NCBI GenBank assembly: GCA_937898895.1
Contig: CALDKL010000896.1
Location: 1 to 21,815 of the forward strand
DNA: 21,815 nucleotides
Origin: an uncultured Verrucomicrobiae bacterium
Lineage (GTDB): Bacteria > Verrucomicrobiota > Verrucomicrobiia > Verrucomicrobiales > DEV007
Direction of reading: 5' to 3'
The notes below the pieces were generated by a model. It made no database searches, was not told where the DNA came from, and saw only the letters and a program-made list of their open reading frames with translations. The position numbers and the translations under genes were made by a program. Below, in pieces: positions 1 to 7,349 of this stretch. Positions within the stretch are counted from its first letter, which is position 1. Each line of letters starts with the position of its first letter.

Positions 1-1192
1 TCACGCCGGCGCGGATGACTTGCTCCATGAGGAGTTCGTAGCGGGACTTCCGCGCCTCTTCCCCCGGGTTGTTGTTGCGGAAATTGTGGCTCTCGTCGAT
101 GACGACGAGATCGTAGTTCCCCCAGTTGACCTGCTTGAGCGGGGTGCCATGGGAATGGCCGCTTCGTCGCTGGAGGTCGGTGTGATTGAGCACGTCGTAG
201 CTGAAGCGGTCGGCGGCGAGCACATTCGTCTTCAGATTGTGATTGTAGGTCAGCCAGTTGTCCGCCAGCTTCTTCGGACAGAGGACGAGGACGGATTTGT
301 TGCGGAGCTCGTAGTATTTGACGACGGCGAGGGCAGTGAAGGTCTTGCCGAGGCCGACGCTGTCGGCGAGGATGCAGCCGTTGAAGGTCTCGAGCTTGTT
401 GATGATCCCGACGGCGGCGTCGCGCTGGAAGTTGAAGAGCTTCTTCCAGACGACGGTGTCCAGATAGCCGGTCCGGTCGTTGGGCAAGAAATCTTCGGTG
501 ATGTCCTCGAGGAACTCCGTGAAGATGTTGTAGAGCATCACGAAGTAGATCCGCTCGGGGGAGTTTTCGGAGTAGATGTTCGAGATATGCTCGCAGACCT
601 CGTCGGTGACGTCCGCGAGCTTGTCCTGATCGGTCCAGATCTGGTCGAACAGCCGGAGGTAGCCGTCGGTCATGGGGGATCCGGTGAACTGGTTGACGAT
701 GTTGGAGAGGGCATTTCCCCGTTGGTAACCCAAGTCCACCGCTGTGAATCCCTGGATCGGGAAGTAGACGGCAGGGTCGCTCGCGGGAGTCTCGACACAG
801 GCCATCTGCTGCATCTGCGCCTTGGTCGAGTTTGAGCGGAAGGTCACTTTCTGACGGATCCAGTCGGCGCATTCCCGGGCAATGGCCCGCTGGGTCAGCT
901 TGTTCCGGAGCTTGATCTCGAACTCGGTTCCATAGAGGCTGCGCTCGCGCTCCAATTTGGGGATGAAGAACTCGCGTCGTTCCTTGGGGAGCTTGTCGGT
1001 GGCCTCTCCGTGGACGAAGGTCGGGGAGGTGAAGATGAACTGGACCTCGTCCACCTGTTGCAGCTCCTCCTTGAGCGCCTCGTAGGCGTAGATGGAGAAA
1101 CAGGAGGCGGCGATGCGAACGCGACTGCCGGGACAAAGGGTCTTCTTGAGGCTATCGCCGAGGAAACTGTTGACGTTGTCGATGAGTTCCAT
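1..1192 (-). CDS. SNF2-family helicase with PLD-like N-terminal region (3' end outside window)
   Basis: I translated this minus-strand frame by hand: it is open from an ATG at 1192 to the window edge, giving 397 residues with no stop, and an in-frame TAG lies 36 bp upstream of the ATG. Residues 1-200 (IDNVNSFLGDSLKK..., FIFTSPTFV, RERSLYGTEFEIKLRNKL, QGFTAVDLGYQRGNALSN) resemble the PLD-like N-terminal region of large bacterial SNF2 helicases, but I see no intact HKD motif. The ATPase lobe follows: FNFQRDAAVG near 253, Walker A ADSVGLGKT at 276-284, CPKKLADNW near 305 and the Walker B box DESH at 366-369. Motifs IV-VI and any C-terminal domain lie off the left edge. Such helicases act as ATP-driven DNA translocases and often sit in defence loci beside methylases; that role is inferred, since no partner is in view. 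No Shine-Dalgarno sequence precedes the start. Confidence 0.9.
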   Translation of the reverse strand, partial: MELIDNVNSFLGDSLKKTLCPGSRVRIAASCFSIYAYEALKEELQQVDEVQFIFTSPTFVHGEATDKLPKERREFFIPKLERERSLYGTEFEIKLRNKLTQRAIARECADWIRQKVTFRSNSTKAQMQQMACVETPASDPAVYFPIQGFTAVDLGYQRGNALSNIVNQFTGSPMTDGYLRLFDQIWTDQDKLADVTDEVCEHISNIYSENSPERIYFVMLYNIFTEFLEDITEDFLPNDRTGYLDTVVWKKLFNFQRDAAVGIINKLETFNGCILADSVGLGKTFTALAVVKYYELRNKSVLVLCPKKLADNWLTYNHNLKTNVLAADRFSYDVLNHTDLQRRSGHSHGTPLKQVNWGNYDLVVIDESHNFRNNNPGEEARKSRYELLMEQVIRAGV

Positions 1193-1803
1193 GAGAGGGT
1201 GGAAGTCGTTCAGGCATCGGAACCTGTTTTCCTACGGGCAGGAGGACGATGGAGCAAGGGGATTCGCATTTCTTGATGAAGGGGAGGAATCGTCCCGAGA
1301 GCGAAGTCAGTCACAATGTAGTGTTCTGGAATCTGCCGAAGTCAGGTCGTGCTTGGGATCTCGGAAGGTGAGATTTTTTGTTGGTTTTGCTTCCTTCCCG
1401 GGTTCTCCATCTGGGGTGGCTGGGCTCCGCAGTATCTCATGTCCTCAGTGCTGATGCTTGGGGTGTGGGTTGAAAGATTCTTCCACCTGGCAATTCTTCC
1501 TTTTTCTTCCGTCACTCGCAACGCAATCCCGATTGGCGTCGGCGGTGCATCCGTTGTCCACCGTGGTCGAATCTCTTCGCGAAAACGCCACACACGGATG
1601 CCAATTTGTGATCGCCACGAGGTAGGCGAGCCCCGACGTCGGCCATCTCGGCTGCGCTACTTTTCAAAGGATTCGTTGCGGATTCTTTGGCTCATCGCGG
1701 TGGGCATCCGGCACGGTGTCCCATTTGTAGCCCCACCCCCTTGCGCCCGGCGATCTGCAAAGAACGCTTTTCATCAGGCGAGCCATCGCGCAAAATGGAG
1801 CCG
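1193..1803. other. Gene-free divergent intergenic region, about 610 bp
   Basis: No convincing gene is visible on either strand. The open frames here have no recognisable motif, and their composition looks random. The stretch is visibly less GC-rich than the genes around it, with T-rich runs near 1374-1400 and 1498-1512. It holds a weak terminator-like hairpin (1358-1379) and a 10-bp perfect palindrome CCGACGTCGG at 1633-1642. It must contain the promoters of the helicase (leftward) and of the NHL protein (rightward), but I could not pick a good -35/-10 pair. It could be a decayed gene or a recombination scar at the border of the helicase locus. Confidence 0.5.
1358..1379 (+). terminator. Weak intrinsic-terminator-like hairpin with T tract
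   Basis: ATCTC (1358-1362) and GAGAT (1370-1374) form a 5-bp stem around a 7-nt loop, extendable by G-U pairs, and are followed by a run of T ending at 1379. The stem is short and no plus-strand gene ends upstream of it, so it may be a relic or chance. Confidence 0.2.
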
Positions 1804-2880
1804 ATGAACATCGCACAATGTTGGATTCCCCTGGTTCTGTTCCTTGCCCCTTCTGCACGAGCAGAGGTCGAGGTGATCGTCGGCGTTCCCGCCACCGAAG
1901 CGGTCAGTGAACCGTTCAGCGTAGCCTTCGATTCCAGGGGGGTACTTTACGGAGTCGAGTTCACCAAGGCCAACCGGGTCTTCCGTGTCGTCGACGGAGT
2001 GGTCGAATTTGTCGCCGGGGTCAACTACAACGCGGAAACAAACAAGCCCGCCGAAGGCTCCGACGTGAACGATGGCCCCAATCCCCTCGCGGCGCGCTTC
2101 CACGGGATGCACGACATTCAGATGACGAGGGATGATTGCGCCATCATCGGTGATTCCTTCCACCACCGTGTTCGGCAGTTGGATCTGAAAACCGGAGCCG
2201 TCACGACGATCGCGGGCACGGGGGCAAGGGGATTCGGCGGGGATGGGCGACCCGCTACGGAAGGACTGTTCAACGTTACGATGACGGCGACCCTGTCACC
2301 TGATGGCCAGCGGGTCTACATTGCCGATATCGGAAATCATCGCACCCGGATGTTGGATCTGGGCTCGGGATTGCTTTCGACCGTGGCGGGCAGTGGGTCA
2401 AAGGGCTTGCCTGAGGACGGGACTCCGGCACTGGAGGCGGCGATGGGCGATACAAGGGCCGTGACCCAGGCCGCCAACGGGGTGCTCTATGTGCTCCTCC
2501 GCGGTGGCAACGCGCTCGTCGAAGTGCGCGAGGGAAAGGTCCGCACGGTGGTGAACCGCAACGGGAAAAAAGGATACGGAGGTGACGGCGGACCTGCTCA
2601 CGAGGCATGGATGAACGGTCCGAAATACGTGGCCATGGATGGGCAGGGGCGCGTCCTGATCGCCGATGCGGAGAATCACTGCATCCGCCGATACGATCCG
2701 AAGTCGGGCGTCATCGAATTGATCGCCGGGCGACCGACAAAGGCGTCCGACGAGGTCGGGAAAACGTTGCTCGAGACCGGATTGCGCCGCCCTCACGGAG
2801 TCCGCATTGGTCCCGACGGACGCATCTATATCTGCGACACCTACAACCACCGCGTTCTTGCCGCACCCTATCCGAACTGA
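1804..2880 (+). CDS. Secreted NHL-repeat beta-propeller protein
   Basis: The 358-residue product starts with a signal peptide (MNIAQCWIPLVLFLAPSARA, cleavage predicted before EVEV). The rest is a set of six propeller-blade motifs: GVEFTKANRVFRV near 50, GDSFHHRVRQLD at 116-127, IADIGNHRTRMLD at 173-185, LLRGGNALVEV near 231, IADAENHCIRRYD at 286-298 and ICDTYNHRVLAA at 343-354. Between blades are the linkers GARGFGGDGRPA and GKKGYGGDGGPA, typical of secreted NHL proteins in Planctomycetes and Verrucomicrobia. NHL propellers are binding or scaffold domains; no catalytic residues or extra domain are seen, so the ligand is unknown. I chose ATG 1804 because it puts a signal peptide at the N-terminus; ATG 1795 (MEPM...) is an alternative, and the longer frame from 1687 adds an unlikely Arg/Pro-rich leader. 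It probably shares a transcript with the membrane protein 7 bp downstream. Confidence 0.85.
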   Translation: MNIAQCWIPLVLFLAPSARAEVEVIVGVPATEAVSEPFSVAFDSRGVLYGVEFTKANRVFRVVDGVVEFVAGVNYNAETNKPAEGSDVNDGPNPLAARFHGMHDIQMTRDDCAIIGDSFHHRVRQLDLKTGAVTTIAGTGARGFGGDGRPATEGLFNVTMTATLSPDGQRVYIADIGNHRTRMLDLGSGLLSTVAGSGSKGLPEDGTPALEAAMGDTRAVTQAANGVLYVLLRGGNALVEVREGKVRTVVNRNGKKGYGGDGGPAHEAWMNGPKYVAMDGQGRVLIADAENHCIRRYDPKSGVIELIAGRPTKASDEVGKTLLETGLRRPHGVRIGPDGRIYICDTYNHRVLAAPYPN

Positions 2881-2887
2881 GGCGGAC

Positions 2888-3229
2888 ATGACTTTTTGGA
2901 TTCTCGTCGGGGCAATTGTGATCGTGCATCTCCATCTCGAATACCGGCTCTGGATCCGGCGCGAGGTGGACATCTTTGCGAAGTATCGGACACCCTCCTG
3001 CCCGCCTCTCGCCTCAGCGAGTAGAGCCTATTACGCAAAAGCCGTGTTTCTCTTCCTGCTCGTCGTGATACAGGCCTGCGGGCTGGCCTTTCGCGAGGCC
3101 CTCGTGTTTTCCTTCGCCGTCTACGCCCTCCTCCTCGTCGTCCTGCTTCCGCGCACGGCCTACAATCTCGCAAACCTCCTTCTCGCGGCAGGTTGCCTCG
3201 CAGGCTGGTGGATCGAGAGGTCGTCCTGA
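2888..3229 (+). CDS. Small four-helix membrane protein of unknown function
   Basis: The 113-residue product begins at an ATG 7 bp after the NHL gene's stop, with GAGG about 6 nt upstream, one of the few SD-like sites in this window. Hydrophobic segments at about 2-17, 48-68, 71-88 and 91-108 predict four membrane helices, with a basic loop (RLWIRREVDIFAKYR) after the first. I recognise no family. The tight spacing suggests co-transcription and translational coupling with the NHL protein, so it might anchor or accompany it, but that is only context. A longer reading of the frame from 2807 would overlap the NHL gene and is rejected. Confidence 0.7.
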   Translation: MTFWILVGAIVIVHLHLEYRLWIRREVDIFAKYRTPSCPPLASASRAYYAKAVFLFLLVVIQACGLAFREALVFSFAVYALLLVVLLPRTAYNLANLLLAAGCLAGWWIERSS

Positions 3230-3265
3230 CCAATCGAAAAGCAGTTCACTCCGGAGCGAATCGGA

Positions 3266-3302
3266 TCTCGCCCCGGAGCCGACTCGCGACTCCGGGGCGA
3301 GA
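3266..3302. terminator. Perfect 13-bp inverted repeat between convergent genes, likely bidirectional terminator
   Basis: TCTCGCCCCGGAG (3266-3278) and CTCCGGGGCGAGA (3290-3302) pair perfectly around an 11-nt loop. The hairpin sits 37 bp after the small membrane protein gene and 220 bp after the convergent pheT stop. It lacks a strong T tract (GAGATTTC follows on the plus strand), so it may need Rho or act as a 3' mRNA-stabilising structure. The rest of the gap from 3230 to 3521 holds nothing I can call. Confidence 0.5.
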
Positions 3303-3521
3303 GAGATTTCCCGCCTGTGCCGTCTCCCGATCGTGAGGCTCACGTTCCCGTAACTCTACAGGGTGGGAGCCGCCTGTCGACTTTTGCCTTCCAGCGAAGG
3401 CCTGACAGCCGACGACCGGCTAAGCCCCCAATAACGTATCAACGGTCCGGGCCTGTATGTGATGGGCAAACGACGTACACTGCAGGAAAAATCGAAAATG
3501 GGGTGATGGGTTGAAAGGAGA

Positions 3522-5906
3522 TTACCTGAATTCTACCGCGAAGGTCTGCCGGAGGGAATTCAAAAGTTTTCCGTGCGCCTCTTCCACCTCGCGTGCCTCG
3601 AGAGTCCTTTCGGGGGCACGGTAGAGGAGGGTGTAGGCCAGCGATTTTTTGCCGGGGGCAAGCTTCACTCCGGTCGGATCGGTGAACACATCGAACAGTT
3701 CTGCGGAGACCAGGAGCGGCTCCTCATAGCTCTCGAAGAAGGCGGCGAGGTCGCCCGCTGATCGCTCGTTCGGAACGAGCATCGCCACATCACGCGAGCT
3801 GCCGGGGAATTTGGGAAGGTCGCCGTGCGTGATCTCGGCGGCTGCGACAGACATGAGTTTTTTCAGATTCATCTCGGCCACGAGGACGGGGGCTTCGAGA
3901 TCGAGCGCACGAGCGCGCGCCGGAGGCACGATGCCCGCCATCCCGATCTTCACCGCCTTCCTGCCGGTTCCGATCTCGATGGAGCAGGCGCAGAGCAGCC
4001 TGCCATCGGTGACGGGGACCAGGTTCAATCCGTTCGGGCAGATCGCCTCAAGGGCTCCGCGCAGATCATGGATGTCGAGATTTCTCGGTTTGTTGTCCGT
4101 CCAGTTGCGGGGAAGGTGGGCTCCGCTCATGAGCAGGGCGAGGTGCTCGTGTTCTATCTCTTCACCCTTCGGAGTTGCCACGAAGACGCGCCCGGCTTCG
4201 AAGAGGCGGAGGTCACTGTTTCCGAAACGCACGTTCCGCGAAGCCGAGGCAAGGAGCCCCGGCACAATCCCCGGACGCAGGTGATCCTGCTCGTCGTTGA
4301 GGGGATTTTTCAAACGCACGGGACTCATTCCGCGATGGTTTGTCGCGAGATCGTCGGCGAGCTGAGTGCCGGAAATGAGCTTCAGGTTGCGAGTCTCGTG
4401 GAAGCCGAGGCTGGCGAGGCGGTCCTGCAGGGAGCGGAGGAAGTCGTAGGACTCGTCCGCCTTCGATGCGGAGGAGAACGTCGCCATCGTCGTCGAGGGA
4501 ACGCCGTCGAGCCCATAGACCCGCGCCACTTCCTCGATGAGATCGACGGGCCGGAGGAGGTCGAGCCGATAGCTCGGAATCCGCCATGCTCCATCCCTCT
4601 TTTCCAACCCTAACGAAGTCAGAATCCCGTCAATCTCCGTATCGGGTATCTCTGCACCGATGAGGCGGCGGCAGGCGTCGTTGTCGAGCGCGACGGGTGA
4701 GGGTCCTGTGCCGGGTGTGCCCGCTGCGAGCAGTTCGTCGTCGGCTTTGCCTCCTGCCAGTTCGAGGATCCACCTGGTCGCGAACTCGGAGACTCCTGCG
4801 ACCTGGAGCGGATCGACGCCTCGCTCGAATCGATAGCTCGAGTCGGAATGCAGCCCCAGTCGCCGCGCCGTGCGACGCACCGACTGCGGATGAAACCAGG
4901 CCGCCTCCAGGAGCACGTCGGTCGTTGCCTCCGTGACACCGCTATCCTCCCCGCCCATGACTCCGCCGAGCGCGACGGCTTTCTTCGAATCGGCGATGAC
5001 GAGGTCGCCGGAGGCGAGGGTGTATTCCTTCCCGTCGAGGGCGAGGAAGGTCTCACCTTCTGCCGCCTCCCGCACGACGATGCCGCCATCGAGTTTGGCG
5101 AGGTCAAACACGTGGAGTGGTTGCCCTGTCTCCATGAGCACGTAGTTTGTGATGTCGACCAGATTGTTGATGGGGCGCAGCCCGATGGACTCGAGCTTCT
5201 GCTTCAGCCAGTCGGGTGACTCGCCCACTTTCACGCTGCGGAGGATGCGGGCGGTGTAGTAGGGGCAGGCATCGGATTCGATGCGGACTTCGTCAGACGT
5301 CGCCGGGCGCACGGGTGTCTTTGCCTTACCGTAGTGAGCGCGTCCTTTGAGGGGCTTCTTCGCGAGGGCGGCCAACTCGCGGGCGACACCGAGGTGACTC
5401 AGGCAATCGGGACGGTTTGGCGTGATCTCGAGTTCGAAAACGGCAGGATAGACCTCTGCCATCGGCGTGCCGGGTTTTAGGTCAGGGGAGAGAATCAGAA
5501 GACCATCGGATTCCTCGGCCAGGCCGAGTTCCTTCGCCGAACACATCATGCCGAGCGAATCGACCCCGCGCAGCTTTCCCTCCCGGATCTCGAAGGTCTT
5601 GCCTCCGCCGGCGTCGAGGATGCAACCGGGAAGGGCGAGCGGAACCTTGTCGCCGATCCGATAGTTTTTTGCCCCGCAGACAATTTGGCGGGGTTTGCCC
5701 GACCCATCATCGACCTGACAAACCGACAATTTTTCGGCATCGGGGTGTTTCTCGGAGGAGAGAACCTGCGCGACGACGAGGTGACCAGGCAAGGATTCGA
5801 CGCCCTCGACCTCGATCCCTGCAAAGGTGAGCAGTTCGTCGAGTTGCTGGATCGAGTATTCCGAGAGGTCGACGTGATCGCCGAGCCATTGGAGGGAAAC
5901 ATTCAT
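3522..5906 (-). CDS. pheT: Phenylalanine--tRNA ligase beta subunit
   Basis: PheT pairs with PheS as an (alpha-beta)2 cytoplasmic enzyme that charges tRNA-Phe. The 794-residue length matches the bacterial norm (about 795 in E. coli). Visible parts are the N-terminal MNVSLQWLGDHVDL, a tRNA-binding OB domain at about 41-150 (VAQVLSSEKHPDAEKLSVCQVD, IVCGAKN, MCSAKELGL), a B3/B4 editing region from about 215 (RPINNLVDITNYVLMETGQP, then SYRFERGVDP near 357), a B5 region and a C-terminal FDX-ACB anticodon-binding domain from about 700 (FPGSSRDVAMLVPNE to the end). The start ATG at 5906 has no Shine-Dalgarno sequence and is preceded by TCCCG. It lies downstream of pheS in the usual order but after an unusually long 246-bp spacer. 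Confidence 0.97.
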   Translation of the reverse strand: MNVSLQWLGDHVDLSEYSIQQLDELLTFAGIEVEGVESLPGHLVVAQVLSSEKHPDAEKLSVCQVDDGSGKPRQIVCGAKNYRIGDKVPLALPGCILDAGGGKTFEIREGKLRGVDSLGMMCSAKELGLAEESDGLLILSPDLKPGTPMAEVYPAVFELEITPNRPDCLSHLGVARELAALAKKPLKGRAHYGKAKTPVRPATSDEVRIESDACPYYTARILRSVKVGESPDWLKQKLESIGLRPINNLVDITNYVLMETGQPLHVFDLAKLDGGIVVREAAEGETFLALDGKEYTLASGDLVIADSKKAVALGGVMGGEDSGVTEATTDVLLEAAWFHPQSVRRTARRLGLHSDSSYRFERGVDPLQVAGVSEFATRWILELAGGKADDELLAAGTPGTGPSPVALDNDACRRLIGAEIPDTEIDGILTSLGLEKRDGAWRIPSYRLDLLRPVDLIEEVARVYGLDGVPSTTMATFSSASKADESYDFLRSLQDRLASLGFHETRNLKLISGTQLADDLATNHRGMSPVRLKNPLNDEQDHLRPGIVPGLLASASRNVRFGNSDLRLFEAGRVFVATPKGEEIEHEHLALLMSGAHLPRNWTDNKPRNLDIHDLRGALEAICPNGLNLVPVTDGRLLCACSIEIGTGRKAVKIGMAGIVPPARARALDLEAPVLVAEMNLKKLMSVAAAEITHGDLPKFPGSSRDVAMLVPNERSAGDLAAFFESYEEPLLVSAELFDVFTDPTGVKLAPGKKSLAYTLLYRAPERTLEAREVEEAHGKLLNSLRQTFAVEFR

Positions 5907-6152
5907 CGGGATTCAGGAAAGGAATTGAAATGGGGCTTTGTGGGATTCGGGAGTTCGTCGCAGCCATCCGCGACCGTCGGGAGCAGGAAGAGGTCAGAGT
6001 TTCGAATCCTGGAGCGAAGGCATGGAACCTCTGCCATCGGAACCTCGCGCGTCGTTCGGCCAATCGGCAGAACCAGGTCGGGATTCAACGGAAACGTCCG
6101 CAACTGTCGATGATATCGCATGAAAACCTCAATTTTTCACAACCGGAGTTCC
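5907..6152 (-). other. Spacer between pheS and pheT (no convincing gene)
   Basis: The 246-bp gap between the two synthetase genes is much longer than the usual few bases. A 72-codon minus-strand frame (6121 to 5903) ends in a TGA that overlaps the pheT ATG as ATGA, as translationally coupled genes do. Its composition is rich in Arg, Pro and Leu with no hydrophobic or domain pattern and mixed third-position bases, so I do not call it a gene. It may be a leader or a decayed insertion. Confidence 0.4.
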
Positions 6153-6162
6153 TCAGCTCCGG
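6143..6162 (-). terminator. Short GC-rich hairpin over the pheS stop codon
   Basis: On the minus strand CCGGAG and CTCCGG form a 6-bp stem around an 8-nt loop that includes the pheS TGA. The sequence after it is TTGTGAAAAATT, not a clean T tract. It could reduce read-through into pheT or protect the pheS message end; the evidence is thin. Confidence 0.25.
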
Positions 6163-7172
6163 AACTGCTGCAGAAACCTCACATCATTTTCAATCAGGAG
6201 CCTCAGATCGGGAATGCCATACAGAATCATGGCGAGTCGATCGAGTCCCATGCCAAAGGCAAAACCGGTGACTTTGTCAGGATCGTAGGCCGCGTCGCCA
6301 CGCTTTTGTCCGACTTCGGCGAAGACCGCCGGATCGACCATGCCGCATCCGGCGATCTCGACCCACCGCGCCGCACGGCCGGAGACCTGGAGCTTCAGAT
6401 CGACTTCGAAACTTGGCTCGGTGAAGGGGAAGAAGTGGGGGCGAAAGCGAACTTCCGTCTTCGATCCGAAGATCTCTCGGAAAAAATACTCGAGGGTGCC
6501 CTTGAGGTCCGCGAGGGTGACCCGTTTGTCGACGTAGAGCCCCTCGAGCTGATGGAAGGCGCTGAGGTGCGTCGCGTCGATCTCGTCGCGGCGGAAGGCG
6601 CTGCCGGGGGCGATGATGCGCACTGGCGGAGCTTCCTTTTCCATCGTGCGGATCTGCACCGAGGAAGTGTGGGTGCGCAGCAGCTTTCCATTTTCGAAAT
6701 AAAAGGTATCGCTTTCGTTCCGAGCCGGGTGATCGGGAGGCGTGTTGAGGGCGTCGAAGCAATACCATTCGGTTTCGATCTCCGGTCCCTCGGCGAGGGC
6801 GAAACCCATCCGGCGCAGCACGTTCACGGCTTCATCCAGCACGAGCGTCAGGGGGTGCAGCCCCCCCTTCGGCAAGGGGCGCGCCGGCAGAGTCGGGTCG
6901 ATCGAGGCGAAGGCGGCGGCATCTCGTTTCGCGAGGAGAGCGGCACCGGTCACCTCGAGCGCCGAGGTGATGGCGTCGCGCACCTCGTTGAGCTTCTGGC
7001 CGACGTCTTTTTTCTGGTCGGCAGGCACCTCTCGCATTCCTGCGGCGGCGGCGGTGAGACGGCCTTTTTTCCCGAGAAAGGCAATGCGTGCTTCCTCGAG
7101 CGAAGCTTCGTCCGTGATCGCCGCGATGGCGGCGAGGGCTTCCGTCTGGATGGTGTCGAGTTGGGCAAGCAT
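6153..7172 (-). CDS. pheS: Phenylalanine--tRNA ligase alpha subunit
   Basis: PheS carries the class II aminoacylation site of phenylalanyl-tRNA synthetase. The 339-residue product (327 in E. coli) has an N-terminal coiled-coil arm at about 1-90 (LEEARIAFLGKKGRLT) and the catalytic domain: RTHTSSVQIRTM at 166-177, motif 2 with RIIAPGSAFRRDEIDATH at 185-202 followed by FHQLEG, the substrate-pocket strands FRPHFFPFTEPSFEVD at 243-258 and EIAGCGMV at 272-279, and motif 3 GFAFGMGLDRLAM at 303-315. All key motifs are intact. The ATG at 7172 is preceded by TTTCCCC and no Shine-Dalgarno sequence. The gene is divergent from the MFS gene, and pheT follows after 246 bp. Confidence 0.97.
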   Translation of the reverse strand: MLAQLDTIQTEALAAIAAITDEASLEEARIAFLGKKGRLTAAAAGMREVPADQKKDVGQKLNEVRDAITSALEVTGAALLAKRDAAAFASIDPTLPARPLPKGGLHPLTLVLDEAVNVLRRMGFALAEGPEIETEWYCFDALNTPPDHPARNESDTFYFENGKLLRTHTSSVQIRTMEKEAPPVRIIAPGSAFRRDEIDATHLSAFHQLEGLYVDKRVTLADLKGTLEYFFREIFGSKTEVRFRPHFFPFTEPSFEVDLKLQVSGRAARWVEIAGCGMVDPAVFAEVGQKRGDAAYDPDKVTGFAFGMGLDRLAMILYGIPDLRLLIENDVRFLQQFRS

Positions 7173-7253
7173 GGGGAAATGGTTGGGGCGGAGAGGTAAG
7201 CGGATTGATCAGGAAAAGCAACCGGGAGGTCGGTTCCCCGTGTCGAAAAATGG

Positions 7254-7265
7254 GTTCACGCGAAC
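7254..7265. promoter_or_regulatory. Small inverted repeat upstream of the MFS gene, possible operator
   Basis: GTTC-ACGC-GAAC is an inverted repeat in the divergent pheS/MFS region, 84 bp before the preferred MFS start. A ROK-type regulator is encoded just after the MFS gene, so this could be its site, but a 4+4 match arises easily by chance. Confidence 0.2.
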
Positions 7266-7349
7266 AGGTTTTGGGGGCACGAATCCGCCCGGAGGCAGGA
7301 GCGAATGGGGTTTACTCCAGGGATCAACCCTGTTATGTCCTGTTCTTCC

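Noticed and set aside
20..835. 271-codon plus-strand open frame
   Set aside because: Antisense to the SNF2 helicase, whose Walker A and DESH boxes are read on the other strand.
1687..1803. Longer N-terminus for the NHL protein
   Set aside because: It would bury the signal peptide behind about 39 Arg/Pro/Cys-rich residues.
1349..1807. 152-codon plus-strand frame in the intergenic region
   Set aside because: No start signal, random-looking composition after residue 70, and it runs into the NHL signal peptide region in another frame.
6120..7199. 359-codon plus-strand open frame
   Set aside because: Antisense over the whole of pheS, whose class II motifs are unmistakable.
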